Of a stretch of DNA of 64,000 nucleotides, positions 46,773 through 58,520 are shown piece by piece. The translations under genes and the position numbers were made by a program. The notes beneath the pieces are model-generated. The model ran no database searches and was not told where the DNA came from. It was given only the letters and a program-made list of their open reading frames with translations. Source of the stretch: Sebastes aleutianus (taxonomy: Eukaryota; Chordata; Actinopteri; Perciformes; Sebastidae); NCBI GenBank assembly GCA_916700875.1, contig CAKAKS010000039.1:10795544-10859543 (forward strand). The letters are read 5' to 3'. The stretch's first letter is position 1, and every line of letters starts with the position of its first letter.

Positions 46773-48404
46773 ATGTCTGCTGCCAGCTGTCTGCTGACTG
46801 AAGATCAGTTTCTGTGCTCCATCTGTCTGGATGTGTTCACTGATCCAGTCACCACACCATGTGGACACAACTTCTGTAAAACCTGCATCACTGAGCACTG
46901 GGACATTAATGTCCTATGCCAGTGTCCCAACTGTAAAGAGGTTTTCAACACTAGACCTGAGCTGCGGGTCAATACTTTCATCTCTGAGATGGCTGCTCAG
47001 TTCAGACAGTCAGCTCAACAGAAAGCCAGCAGCAGCAGCTCAGAGCAACAAGCTGCCAAACCAGGAGAAGTTCCCTGTGACGCCTGCACTGGAACCAAAC
47101 TGAAGGCCCTGAAGTCCTGCCTGGTGTGTCTGGTCTCCTACTGTGAGACTCACCTGGAGCCTCATCTGACAGCTTCACGTCTGAAAAGACATCAGCTGAT
47201 CGACCCTGTGGAGAACCTGGAAGGCAGGACGTGTACGAAGCACGATAAACTGCTAGAGCTGTTCTGTAAGACCGACCAGATGTGTGTCTGCATGCTCTGC
47301 ACTATTTCCGACCACAAGACACATGATGTTGTTCCTTTGAAAGAAGGATATGAAAGAAAGAAGGCCGAGTTGGAGGATGAAATTCAGCAGATGATCCAGA
47401 AGAGACGACTGAAGATTCAGGAGATGAAACACTCAGTGGGGCTCAGTAAGGAAGATGCAGACAGAGAGATAGCAGATGGTGTTCAGGTCTTCACCGCTCT
47501 GAAGGAGTCTGTTGAGAGAAGCCAGGCCGAGCTCATCGACGCGATCAAAGAGAAGCAGAGAAAGACAGAGAAACAGGCTGAAGGCTTCATCAAAGAGCTG
47601 GAACAGGAAATCTCTGAGCTGAAGAAGAGAAGCACTGAGGTGGAGCAGCTCTTACTTTCTGAAGACCACCTCCACGTCCTCCAAAGCTTCATGTCCCTGA
47701 ACACTGCTCCACCCACCAAGGACTGGACAGGAGTCAGCGTCCGTCCATCTTCGTATGAGGGGACTGTGGTGAGAGCTGTGAATCAGCTGGAGGAGACGCT
47801 CAGTAAACAGATGAAGAAGCTGTTTGAGGCCGAGCTGAAGAGGGTCCAGCAGTCTGCAGTGGATGTGACACTTGATCCTGATACAGCACAGCCCGACCTC
47901 ATCCTGTCTGATGATGGAAAACAAGTTAAACATGGTGATGTAGAGAAGAATCTCCCAGACAACCCAGAGAGATTTTTTTGTACTTGTGTTTTAGCAAAGC
48001 AGAGTTTCTCTTCAGGAAGGTTTTACTACGAGGTTCAGGTTAAAGGGAAGACTGAGTGGGATTTAGGAGTGGCCAGAGAGTCGATCAACAGGAAGGGAGA
48101 AATCACCCTGTCTCCTCAGAATGGTTACTGGACGATATGGTTGAGGAATAAAAATGAGTACAAAGCTCTTGCTGACCCTAGAGTCCGTCTCTCTCTGGAG
48201 TCTCAGCCTGAGAAGGTGGGGGTGTTTGTGGATTATGAGGAGGGTCTGGTCTCCTTTTATGATGTTGATGCTGCAGCTCTTATCTACTCCTTTACTGGCT
48301 GCTGCTTCACTGAGAAACTCTACCCATACTTTGGTCCCAGTCCTAACTATGGTGGTAAAAACTCTGCCCCACTGATCATCTCTCCTGTCAATCACACTGA
48401 GTAG
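46773..48404 (+). CDS. T5: TRIM E3 ubiquitin ligase, bloodthirsty/TRIM39-like, 543 aa
   Basis: Intact RING, B-box 1, B-box 2, coiled coil and PRY-SPRY reading frame, with the start nine bases after the acceptor at 46763. It shares the linker TASRLKRHQL with T2 but has LEGRTCTKH at the second B-box and EGYERKKAELEDE at the start of the coiled coil. The first SPRY loop is KHGDVEKNLPDNPERFFCT: T1-like at its start and T3-like at its end. Late loops are ALADPRVRLSLES and FGPSPNYGG. AATAAA lies at 48435-48440. The ISRE-like exon 1 is intact and close, making this one of the best candidates for a normally regulated copy. Confidence 0.93.
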   Translation: MSAASCLLTEDQFLCSICLDVFTDPVTTPCGHNFCKTCITEHWDINVLCQCPNCKEVFNTRPELRVNTFISEMAAQFRQSAQQKASSSSSEQQAAKPGEVPCDACTGTKLKALKSCLVCLVSYCETHLEPHLTASRLKRHQLIDPVENLEGRTCTKHDKLLELFCKTDQMCVCMLCTISDHKTHDVVPLKEGYERKKAELEDEIQQMIQKRRLKIQEMKHSVGLSKEDADREIADGVQVFTALKESVERSQAELIDAIKEKQRKTEKQAEGFIKELEQEISELKKRSTEVEQLLLSEDHLHVLQSFMSLNTAPPTKDWTGVSVRPSSYEGTVVRAVNQLEETLSKQMKKLFEAELKRVQQSAVDVTLDPDTAQPDLILSDDGKQVKHGDVEKNLPDNPERFFCTCVLAKQSFSSGRFYYEVQVKGKTEWDLGVARESINRKGEITLSPQNGYWTIWLRNKNEYKALADPRVRLSLESQPEKVGVFVDYEEGLVSFYDVDAAALIYSFTGCCFTEKLYPYFGPSPNYGGKNSAPLIISPVNHTE

Positions 48405-48886
48405 AACAACCAAAGATTCACTTTCATTTGATGTAATAAATATGTATTTATTGGTTATATGCAATTTATACATTGTTGATTTTACAGATTTTTTCTTTTA
48501 TCCTGAAAGTGTTTTTATTTGATGTGTCACATTGCTACTTATTACTATAACACACAGATTTTACCACACTGATTGATATTACCTAATGTAGTTTAATTTA
48601 TTCTAATAACTGCATTACCTGCCTTAAAGACTGTTAAATCATGAAAAAAAATGTTTGCAGAAATCAGAAGCATTTGTACGTGTCAAATTCAAATTATTTG
48701 TTATCTGATCATTGTGTATATAAGAAGTATTGCATACTGGCACAAATTACTTAAAAGCAGTTTATGAATAATACCAAAAGTAATTTACTTTTCTCTCTTT
48801 TTCTTTTTAAATAAACAAAAGCAAACTAAAGTATTCATTGTGTCTGATTAAGTTATTTTGTTTTTGATTGATATCAAAGTTGAAAA

Positions 48887-48949
48887 AACAGCTGATGGTG
48901 TTTCTATAATGATACCAAATAATGTGTTTTAAAAACACCATCAGCTGCT
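48887..48949 (+). repeat. 3' flanking hairpin, T5 copy
   Basis: Stem AACAGCTGATGGTGTTT at 48887-48903 pairs with AAACACCATCAGCTG at 48933-48947; the outermost two bases no longer pair. Confidence 0.75.
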
Positions 48950-49376
48950 CTCAGACTGACTTCAGTTGACGAGCTCCAACACCCATCACATTTGAGATAG
49001 TTGGTAGTGTAAGATTATGTAGTGCTGGGGCTTGCCACTGAAAATGGCATCTGAGCCATTGAACTCAGTTTCCCAGGATTCTTCAGCCCTGAACTCCGTT
49101 CATGGACTCAACGTTTACAGTAACTAAAGGCTACTGTAGCCCATGACCCATGACGTCACCAGGTCGACAAAACTGTTCTCTCTTTTTCTTTTTGGTCTCT
49201 CTCTTTTCTCTTCACCTGGGCTCTGCTCTCCACACTGGTGGAGCTCTGAGCACCGTGCAGTCTGCTTGGAGCAGACACATCAGACTCCTTTCCCCTCGCA
49301 GGGATGCAAGAGTCTGCCTGAAAACATGCCTGTTAAGTACGCTCCGCTAACAGAGAGCAAACAGGTTTAGTAACTG

Positions 49377-50001
49377 ATTTTTTCTTTTATCCTGAAAGTG
49401 TTTTCATTTGATGTGTCACATTGCTACTTATTACTATAACACACAGATTTTACCACACTGATTGATATTATCTAATGTAGTCTAATTAATTCTAATAACT
49501 GCATTACCTGCCTTTAAGACTGTTAAATCATGAAAAACAATGTTTGCAGAAATCAGAAGCATTTGTACGTGTCAAATTCAAATTGTTTGTTATCTGATCA
49601 TTGATCATAAGAAGTGTGCATACTGGAACAAATTACTAAAGAGCAGTTTATGAATAAGACAAATGTGATTTGCTTTTCTCTCCTTTTCTTTTTAAATAAA
49701 CAAACGCAAACTAAAGTTTTTATTGTGTCTGATTAAGTTATTTTGTTTTTGATTGATATCAAAGTTGAAAAAACAGCTGATGGTGTTTCTATAATGACAC
49801 CAAATAATGTGTTTTAAAAACACCATCAGCTGTTCTCAGACTGACTTCAGTTGACGAGCTCCAACACCCACCACGTTTGAGATAGTTGGTAGTATCAGAT
49901 AACATAGTGTTATTTAAGGGTTTAGTTGTGTTTGAGCAGTTGATGTGAACACTAAATCAGTGCTACTAGTTTGTAGAGAATAAGTGACATCTGAGGACGT
50001 C
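49377..50001 (+). repeat. Second copy of the TRIM 3' flank without a gene body
   Basis: After the upstream block of the fossil (49140-49372), sequence homologous to about 48485-49020 starts again. It includes a second hairpin (49772-49788 with 49818-49834). It reads as the 3' remnant of another TRIM unit joined by recombination. It ends at the hAT target site. Confidence 0.7.
49772..49834 (+). repeat. 3' flanking hairpin in the orphan flank
   Basis: Perfect 17-base stem, the same sequence as after T2 and T3. Confidence 0.75.
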
Positions 50002-50009
50002 CTCTAGTG

Positions 50010-51505
50010 CAGGGGTTCTCAACCTTTTGCAACTGAAGGCCCACTTGTGATTGTCAAAACATTTCCGAGGACCACCTTCCCAAATAAATGAGTAAAAAAC
50101 CTAACATGTTTATACAACAAATAATAAACTGGGCTGTAGATATGTGTTATGCCACTGTCAGCTGTAATGACCAAAATACATATTCTGCTTACCCTCAGTG
50201 AGACACTTGGGCTTGCCTCTGGGAAATAATGAGATCAAGTCGTGGTGGGATGGGTGAGAGGCTGACACGCAGAGTAGCATTCAAAGTTGCTTTCAGTTTG
50301 TTCCTTGCCTTTGATTTTGTGACAGTCACAATGGAAAACCCTGACTCACATAAATAGGTGGTGGTGAAAGGCAACAGAAATTTGATTGCCCGTTTTGACA
50401 GAGAGGGATATTGACTGGCAGCCAGTATCCAGAATGAAGCAAGGTCTACTTGTGTGAGCTGAAGCTTCAGGCTGCTGTCTGCTGATAGTTCCATCAGTTC
50501 ATTTTCCAACACAGTGGAGAGAGCTATGTCTTCTGAAGCAGGATCCACAGAGAAAGGGTCCAAAATCCAAAGGTTTCCATCTCGTGCATCTTCTGGGAAG
50601 TAGTCTGTAAACTTTCCCGACAACTGAGTCAAATGCTGGGTTATAACACTGGATATGTTGACATGAGGAGTGGCTTCCAAAGTTTCACTTAGGAGTGAAA
50701 ACACGTCAAATCGTCCCTCCTTGACTCTTCTGTTCCACAGAATAAGTTTTTTCTTGAAGCCCTCAATTTTGTCTGAAACCAAAAACACTGTGCTGTTTCT
50801 GCCTTGCATTGATATATTGAGCTGATTTAACTGGTCAAATATATCTGATAAGTAGGCCAGTTTTGCACAAAAGTTACCATCAGTGTAATGCTCAGCAAGA
50901 GGGGAGTGCTGCTCTTCCAGAAATGTGTGCACTTCTTCTCTCAGTTCAAAAAGGCGATTAAGCACGAATCCTAATTTAATGTATTCAGGGTCATATTTCC
51001 TCACCACACGCTTCGGAGCTTTTACTGGCGCAGGGTTGTCTCCCACATCACTTTTTCGCTTTAAAAACCGATCCATTTTGTCTCACTGCATCCGAGAACG
51101 TTAGCTAGCTAACAGTGGCAAACACGTTTGTCTCTACCTGATGATGTTTGGTGTTTTTACACAAGGCCTATTGAAGGAGGTTGGGTCACACTTAATCAAC
51201 GCGCCTTCGGGGTACCGCACATGCGCAGTAATATCTGCTCTGCACTCGCCGAAATTGAGCCGATCGCAACGCACGACCGCAGCTCCAGTTACACTGCGCA
51301 TGTGTTATACCCAATACAAGACCCGTGTCCGCCCGTGTCTCAGCCTCCTTCAACAGGCTTTGGTTTTACAGCAGCTGGCATCTTACCTCCTTTAGGTTTT
51401 ACCTGTTCACTTTGCTAAATAATAATAAAAAAATAATCTAGTACCACTGCCTCCGCGGCCCACTAGATGGCGCTCTGCGGCCCACCCACTGGTTGAGAAT
51501 GGCTG
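50010..51505 (-). mobile_element. hAT transposon, internally deleted
   Basis: The left end CAGGGGTTCTCAACC pairs with the right end GGTTGAGAATGGCTG (imperfect TIR typical of the hAT superfamily). Both sides carry the 8-base duplication CTCTAGTG (50002-50009 and 51506-51513). The uninterrupted site exists in the neighbouring duplicate at 52718-52725. The length is 1,496 bases. Confidence 0.92.
50195..51076 (-). CDS. Internally deleted hAT transposase (ZBED/SCAND3 type), 293 aa
   Basis: The N-terminus MDRFLKRKSD...KYDPEYIKLGFV matches the start of ZBED/SCAND3-type hAT transposases. It then jumps to LNRLFELREEVHTFLEEQ, a segment from the C-terminal half. The BED zinc finger and a large part of the catalytic core are therefore missing. 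The C-terminus keeps the hAT dimerisation region (SFWILAASQYPSL, FLLPFTTTYLCESGFS) and ends QAQVSH, as in full-length relatives. The frame is open throughout. It is not an autonomous transposase. If translated it could only be a dimerisation-competent fragment, which is inference. Confidence 0.75.
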   Translation of the reverse strand: MDRFLKRKSDVGDNPAPVKAPKRVVRKYDPEYIKLGFVLNRLFELREEVHTFLEEQHSPLAEHYTDGNFCAKLAYLSDIFDQLNQLNISMQGRNSTVFLVSDKIEGFKKKLILWNRRVKEGRFDVFSLLSETLEATPHVNISSVITQHLTQLSGKFTDYFPEDARDGNLWILDPFSVDPASEDIALSTVLENELMELSADSSLKLQLTQVDLASFWILAASQYPSLSKRAIKFLLPFTTTYLCESGFSIVTVTKSKARNKLKATLNATLRVSLSPIPPRLDLIISQRQAQVSH

Positions 51506-51560
51506 CTCTAGTGGAGTTCAACTGCAGCCTGTGGTCATATGAGGTCATGCTATTAATAAA

Positions 51561-52007
51561 CAACCCAGAGAGATTTGATACTTGTGCTAATGTCTTAGCA
51601 AAGAAAAGTTCTCTTCAGGAAGGTTTTACTACGAGGTTCAGGTTAAAGGGAAGACTGAGTGGGATTTAGGAGTGGCCAGAGAGTCGATCAACAGGAAGGG
51701 ACCAATCTCACTGTCTCCTCAGAATGGTTACTGGTCGATATGGTTGAGGAATGAAAATGAGTACAAAGCTTGTGCTGGCCCTGCAGTCCATCTCTCTCTG
51801 AAGTCTCAGCCTGAGAAGGTGGGGGTGTTTGTGGATTATGAGGAGGGTCTGGTCTCCTTTTATGATGTTGATGCTGCAGCTCTTATCTACTCCTTTACTG
51901 GCTGCTGCTTCACTGAGAAACTCTACCCATTCTTTAGTACCGGTCCTAACTATGGTGGTAAAAACTCTGCCCCTCTGATCATCTCTCCTGTCAATCACAC
52001 TGAGTAG
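51561..52007 (+). pseudogene. T6: SPRY-only TRIM fragment
   Basis: TRIM homology begins abruptly at NPERFDT (51561), directly after spacer sequence ending TATTAATAAA. RING, B-boxes, coiled coil and PRY start are gone. One base is lost near 51610 (AAAGTTCTC against AGAGTTTCTC), which shifts the frame. From about 51672 the SPRY frame is open to the shared stop (ending SPVNHTE). The canonical AATAAA is changed to ATTAAA near 52038. It probably arose by unequal recombination. Its loops (ACAGPAVHLSLKS, FSTGPNYGG) differ from all full copies. Confidence 0.88.
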
Positions 52008-52488
52008 AACAAACAAAGATTCACTTTCATTTGATGTATTAAATGTGTATTTATTGGTTATATGCAATTTATACATTGTTGTTTTTACAGATTTTTTCTT
52101 TTATCCTGAAACTGTTTTTGTTTGATGTGTCACATTGCTACTTATTACTACAACACACACATTTTACCACACTGATTGATATGATCTAATGTAATCTAAT
52201 TCATTCTAATAACTGCATTACCTGCCTTCAAGACTGTTTAATCATGAAAAACAATGTACGCAGAAATCAGAAGCATTTGTACGTGTCAAATTCAAATTGT
52301 TTATTATCAGATCATTGTGTATATAAGAAGTGTTGCATTCTGGCACAAATTACTAAAGAGCAGTTTATGAACGAGACAAATGTGATTTGCTTTTCTCTCC
52401 TTTTCTTTTTAAATAAACAAAAGCAAACTAAAGTTTTTATTGTGTCTGATTAAGTTATTTTGTTTTTGATTGATATCAAAGCTGAAAA

Positions 52489-52550
52489 AACAGTTGATGG
52501 TGTTTCTATAATGATACGAAATCATGTGATTAAAAACACCATCAGCTGTT
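52489..52550 (+). repeat. 3' flanking hairpin, T6 copy
   Basis: One base of the 17-base stem is changed (CAGTTGATGG), leaving a G-T pair in RNA. Confidence 0.75.
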
Positions 52551-52809
52551 CTCAGACTGACTTCAGTTGAGGAGCTCCAACACCCACCACATTTGAGATA
52601 GTTGGTAGTATCAGATAACGTAGTGTTATTAAAGGGTTTAGTTGTGTTTGAGCAGTTGATGTGAACACTAAACCAGTGCTACTAGTTTGTAGAGAATAAG
52701 TGACATCTGAGGACGTCCTCTAGTGGAGTTTAACTGCAGCCTGTGGTCATATGAGGTCATGCTCTTAATAAATAACTACACAGTCTGATGATGAAGCAGA
52801 TTATATGAA

Positions 52810-54235
52810 TGCAGGAGCACAATTAAATCTATGTCTATTTGGTACAAGTACTCTTTCTAGTAAGTGGGGAGCTTTTTGTATCATTGCCACCCTTTCCAAC
52901 ACGCATAGTTTATTTATAACTAATATCTAACCAACTCAGCTGTGACTCTCTGCAGTCTGAGATGTTTTTCACATGTCTTAACTCACGTTTAAGTAAAGAA
53001 ATAGGACTTGAGACTTAAAGGGGAACACTACGACGGAGTATTAGGGCCACATTGAGGGAAAACAAATTTCGAGAATAAAGTCATAATATTACGAGAAAAA
53101 AAGTCGTAAAGGGACTGTTTGTAAGATTCAGAAATGCTTGTTAACAGCGACACCTGTGGCCGCTAAGTCAACTAAAGTCAGCGTCGGGCTCGCGCTTGAT
53201 CGCTCTAAATAGACATGAACGAGCATCGCTCAAAACAGTGAGGCGACACATGTCAGCTAAAACCACAATATCACCATAATATTTGGTAATGGAAGGACTT
53301 AACACTGCAATGCAAAATAAAGCACAAAACAGTGATAGTTTTGCATTTCGGAAACAACTAGGACTAGTAAATTAAAATATGAACTTGATTACTGACACTT
53401 TCAGCACAGGCATTGACGCTCGCAGTTATATGTAATAAAGTTCACTAGTGAAACTTTATTACGAGCTACCTGTCAACAAATATAACCATCTCACTAATGG
53501 TTCAAATAAAACACAAACACACAGCGCAAAGATACAACTATGGAAACTCTGGTAAATATGAGCCGTCACTACAATATTTCAGTAAGAAGCCTCGTTTTGA
53601 TCCGCTCCGTTTGCGTGTTTGTTTTTGTTTTGTTTTTTTCCATTTAGCTCAATAGAAAAAAATGAGAGAAAGTAGACCTACAAACCTGGTGCATTAAAGC
53701 ACAATTAGGACCAAGAGAGTAAAAAGCATCCTGTGCTCCTCTCACATCTTACGTTTTCTACCTGTTTGGATTATTCTGTTCAGTATTGTGGAATAAAACA
53801 ATGGACTAATGTTACACTACAGCAGGCTGAGCAGAGACAACAACTGGTGAGTGAAACATCCACATTTAGTCTTTATTAACTTAAATAATAGTTATGAAGA
53901 AATCAGTCAGACTGTTAGATTAATGTGTTGTTTAACTCCCTGTTAACTGTATCTCGGCAACCGTGTGTGTGCACATTTTGACCCTGGCACTAGCAAGACG
54001 CAGGGCGTGCCTGAGGAGTTATCTGTAGCCTCCAGTACCTCCTCATTTCACTACAGAAACCAAAATAAGGTGGCAGTTGGCTGGAGAAGATCACTAGATA
54101 ACAACCTACTTGCTCTTGGCTATATCGTATGTTATTTCCAGTAAATATCACAAATAAAACGTGTGTTTTCTGATAAATAAAAAAGTACGAACGTAGGAAG
54201 ATAACAAGTACAACTAACCCATCTTTGAGGTGGTT
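52810..54235. repeat. Insertion of dispersed fish repeats downstream of T6
   Basis: Absent from the other units. It includes a CGAGAATAAAGTCATAATATTACGAG-type segment near 53070-53100 and a GGACTGTTTGTAAGATTCAG segment from 53113, both of which I recognise as common percomorph repeats. A near-perfect palindrome of about 29 bases centred on CACTAGTG lies at 53431-53460. No convincing gene is present. Confidence 0.5.
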
Positions 54236-54845
54236 ACGGCACAGTCTGCTCGCTGACAGTAAAACCACCGGAGCAAAGAAGCCAGTTTAGCGCCAACCTA
54301 ACTGGACCCTGCAAGGAAACAAAGACTGAAGCGACCGGTTTCCTTCAATCTGCACCATCTCAACGCAGCACAGCAAGAACATTGCACTCTCATGTTACTA
54401 GCTAACAAGCATGAAAGATGCCATCCCATTGAGTCAATTCCATAGATTACAGAGAATTTGTGACACAAAGGAATCTTTTGATAACCAAGTGAGCATAATG
54501 AAGTAACGTTTTAAACAAAGAGGATATGATGATAAATGTCTAGATGCAGCCTTACAACAGGTGACAACAAAACCACAAGGGGATAGAAAGACAACAAACA
54601 AACCAAGTGCTGTCTGTGTTCTAAACTTTACTGATAGATCAAATGAAATAAAACATTCTATCAGAAAGCATTGGCACATTATTTCCAGAGACACTAAAAT
54701 CGGTCAGTTATTTAATACACCAACAAGAATAACATTCCGTCGAGGAAAGAATTTGAAAGACAAACTGGTACACGCCGATTGTCTTTTTCAGAGACCTAAG
54801 ACTAGCCTGACCCCTCTACCTGATGGCAATTACTTCTGGGTCTGA
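54236..54845 (+). pseudogene. Penelope-like fossil, unit 6
   Basis: The ATG is at 54411 and the end at 54843-54845. The internal TAA near 54503 is present. From 54561 the frame runs unbroken through KHWHII, ITFRRGKNLKDKLV and LPDGNYFWV, the longest clean 3' half in the window. Confidence 0.5.
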
Positions 54846-56000
54846 GTTGTGTTAAACCAGTGCTACTAGTTTGTAGAGAATAAGTGATATGTGAGAACGC
54901 CCTCTGGTGGAGTTAATAAACTGCAGCCTGTGGTCATATGAGGTCATGCTCTTAATAAATATCTACACAGTCTGATGCTGGAGCAGATTATATGAAGTCT
55001 AATTGGTACAAGTACTCTGTCTAATGTCACTAACAAACTTTTTTGTTTGTTTTGTAGTTTTTTGAGCTCATTCTAAAATCAGCAACTTTACTTTCATTTA
55101 AGACTTACTTTAAAAGTATTGTACTTTAACTACTTTTACAAATAGAGAATCACAGAAAATGCCATTAATCTACTTCTGTGGTCCAATCAGAAGGATTCTC
55201 CATCCGAGTTTTAAAATCTTATTTTAGATAAAGAAAATGAGAAAATGTGCTCAACATTTTGGAGAACAGCAGTGAAGTGCAGAGGGATTAGTTGTTATGA
55301 TGGATCATAGACTGTATAGTGTATGGAGATAAATACTGAAATGATTACAGTCAGAATGACACATTGCAGAGGTAGGAAGTATTACATTTACTTAGTCACT
55401 TTGTTTTAAGTAATTGTATTGATATTTTGCATGACCCATAATCTTTCCATTTTGTAGTAGCGTTGAAGGATTTCCTTTGATTTTAAAATGATTACTTCCT
55501 GTGAACATATCAGTCTTTTTCGAATTATAAACCATCTGTGTTTTCTTAGACACACTATGGATTTTCCAGTCTTGGAATGTAATTAAGGCCGACTACTCTC
55601 TGATTGAGAAGCTTTTTCTTAAATAAAATAAAGGGTTCTCTGATAGAAGTACTTTACTTTTTTTGAAACCTCAAAATCACAGAGAAGCCTATATTGTGTT
55701 CCAGTGACAAAAGATTTTCATCTCAGTTTTTCTTTACTTTTTTTTCTCCTGTAATGTGATCAGTAAGAAATCTGTCAAAATGAAGAAAAGATAAACAGTT
55801 TGTAAAGCAGCAGAAAAGTGAAATTGAAGGATAAACAGTGAGCTGAACATTGGAGTGTTTGTGGGATTATAGAGGGACTGTAAAGGAAGCGTTGTAGCCT
55901 GTTGATCAAAAAATACAGGATGTTCTTTAATACCTTGCACTGACCTCTTTTGTCATGTTGTCTGTTTGTAGTTGTATGTTCTTTTGGCTGCTGCTGTAGA
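54846..56000. other. Inter-unit spacer between T6 and the T7 promoter
   Basis: Homologous to the other spacers, with a deletion of about 0.5 kb near 55448 (from AATCTTTCC directly to ATTTTGTAGTAG). No gene is seen. Confidence 0.6.
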
Positions 56001-56039
56001 AAAAAGAGGAAGAAACAAAAAGTTAAAACTCATCTTGTT

Positions 56040-56276
56040 CCAAAGCCATGTTAAGGTATTTCAATAAAACCTCACCTACAGAGCTCCACTGAGAGGAGGA
56101 GCAACACTGAAAGAGGAGAGCTGCAACGTCTCATTTCCTGAAATGAAACTGAAAGTTTGTCTGAGTGACAGCAGAGCTGCAGTCGAGACAAGTCTCTCTG
56201 TTTCTCTCTAAAGAAACATTCAACTGAATCCAGCAGGTTTTTATCAACAACACAGCAGAATCTCTGCCAAACACTG
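56040..56276 (+). promoter_or_regulatory. T7 promoter / non-coding exon 1 with strong ISRE-like site
   Basis: GAAACTGAAAG at 56145-56155 is closer to the classical ISRE (GAAANNGAAACT on this strand) than the GAAAGTGAAAG of its neighbours. Donor GTGAGT at 56277; acceptor at 58922-58923. Confidence 0.7.
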
Positions 56277-56866
56277 GTGAGTACACTGACCTACAGAGAC
56301 TAAATACACTAACTGTCAAGATTTAGTTGAAACCAGAAACCATAACAAAGAATAAAACAGCAGATAAACTAGTCATGCTAAAAGCTAACTAGTGTAGCTT
56401 AGATTCCTTTTGGAGTACAGTATCTGATTTAATGATTATAAAAGGCACCAAATTTAGGTTTTACCACTTATAGCTGTTACACACTTTGGTAAACAGCCAT
56501 GAACTTCAAACCCTTTCCTCTCAACTTCTCTGTTTCTGTAGCTGCTGTCTGCCTTTGTAAGCTGATCATATTTACTGTGTTTCAACAACCGGTATTAACT
56601 CAAAACTTCAGCTCTACTCAGACAGGAAGTTCCTCAATATAGGCCTATATAACTGAAAAGCCATTATTAGAAAGAAAAAATGGAGCAACTTGGCTGTTAT
56701 TAATGAACACAATATCTGATTACTGTAAACAAATAGTGGATGAAGAGTTTTGGTTTGTGTTCATTAAACTTGGAACTTGACCATCAATCAGAATCACAAC
56801 AGGCTGCAAAAACATTTAATTGTGAGTTTGGCTGCATTTACATCAAAGGTGAAAGAAGTACTGAAA

Positions 56867-58179
56867 TATGGAGGACAGAAGCTGCCAAAATCAAAAATGA
56901 ATTATTAAATTACTTTATAAATAAATTAATTTCTCATTGAATGTGCCAAAAATAATATTAAAAATAAATGTAGGCATTAATAATTGATGAAATGTGACAG
57001 AAATTGATATATCTGTTTTAATTTGCATCTTTTGTATTTACCTTTGTATTAATTCCCTTATTTATCTACTCTTCTATTTTTATGTATTTATTTATTATTA
57101 AATTTATTTATTTATGCATTGTTTTCCGTTTGCAATATTCCCCCTATTTAATTCCCCAAAGTTATTTATTTCTTTATTTCTTTTCTTTATACAATTCCTT
57201 TTACATGTCTTTATGCATTTCTGCTTCACTATGTAAATGAGGGGGCTGTCATTCAACATGTGTCATCATGGGGTCAACTTGAGTGCATAGATTGACTGTA
57301 CAAGGCGAGCTAACGCTGTCTGCTTATCAACTCCAGTCTTCATCCCCGGCTCCATACGGTGGGTTGTCAGTCTGCGGCTGCTCCCCCCCTCCTCTGCCTT
57401 AGATCTTTGGTCTTGCATTGTCCGACTGGTACAGGTGTGCAGACCAACCAACTGGAGCTTAACTGTTTAACTCTTTTGCGGACCCCCAAGGTTGAGCTTG
57501 TTCAGAGTGAGAACCTCCAGGCCGAAGCCGCCAAGCCCTTTCTCTCCATTGTAGTGTACTGTACGTAGCCGGAGATGAAGACTGGAGTTGATAAGCAGAC
57601 AGCGTTAGCTAGCTAGCATGCTAACATGTACAGTATAGTCGATCAATGCACTCTGATGTCGATCAACCAATAGGCGAAAAGTTGACCCCATGACTCAAGT
57701 TGAATGACAGCCCCCTCATTTGTATAATAAAGCAGAATTACATAAAGAAATTTAAAAAAAAGAAACGTCTAAAGAAAAGAACACAGAAATAAATAAGTTT
57801 GGGGAAATAATAGGGGGAACTTGCAAAGGGAAAATAATGGATAAATAAATAAATACAGAAATTAAATAATAATGAATAAATACATTTAATAATATATTTT
57901 AAATTAATAAAAAATAAATGCAAAATTAAATAAATAAATATAAGTTAATAAAAAAATAATAAAAGGGAAAATTACAAGAGTAGATGAATAGGGAAATTGA
58001 TACAAATATAAATGAATTAAGTAAATTAAAACAATTATGTTACAATTCATCAATTAATTAATGCCTACACTTATTTTTTAATATTATTTTGGTACATTTA
58101 ATGACATATTAATTTATTTATCGAGTAATTTACTCATTTATTTATTTATTTTTGATTTTGACAGGTTCGGCCCTCCATA
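56867..58179. repeat. Intronic long fold-back element, T7 copy
   Basis: Arms as in T1. The left arm lacks part of its AT-rich middle (near 57078). The core has the same substitution as the T2 copy. Confidence 0.8.
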
Positions 58180-58520
58180 CTGAGATCTTTTACTTGAGTA
58201 AAAGTAGTAATACCACAGTTCAGAAATACACTGTTATAAGTAAAAGTCATGCATTCAAAATGTTACTTCAGTAAAAGTGCTAAAGTATAAACTCAAAATA
58301 TACTAAAGTATTAAAAGTTAAAAGTACTCATTATGCTGAAAGGCTCATTTCAGAATAATATATATTATGTTATTGGATCATTATTATTGATGCATTAATG
58401 TGTTCATCAATTTAATGTTGCAGCTGGTAAAGGTGGAGCTCATTTTAACAACTTTACATATTGCTGGGTAGCTTAGTCCAAAATAAATACATCATAATAT
58501 TAGTTGACTTATATTTTGTA
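58180..58520. repeat. Dispersed percomorph repeat, T7 copy
   Basis: Homologous to 1598-1960. Bases 58521-58923 are unit intron sequence without a gene. Confidence 0.5.
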
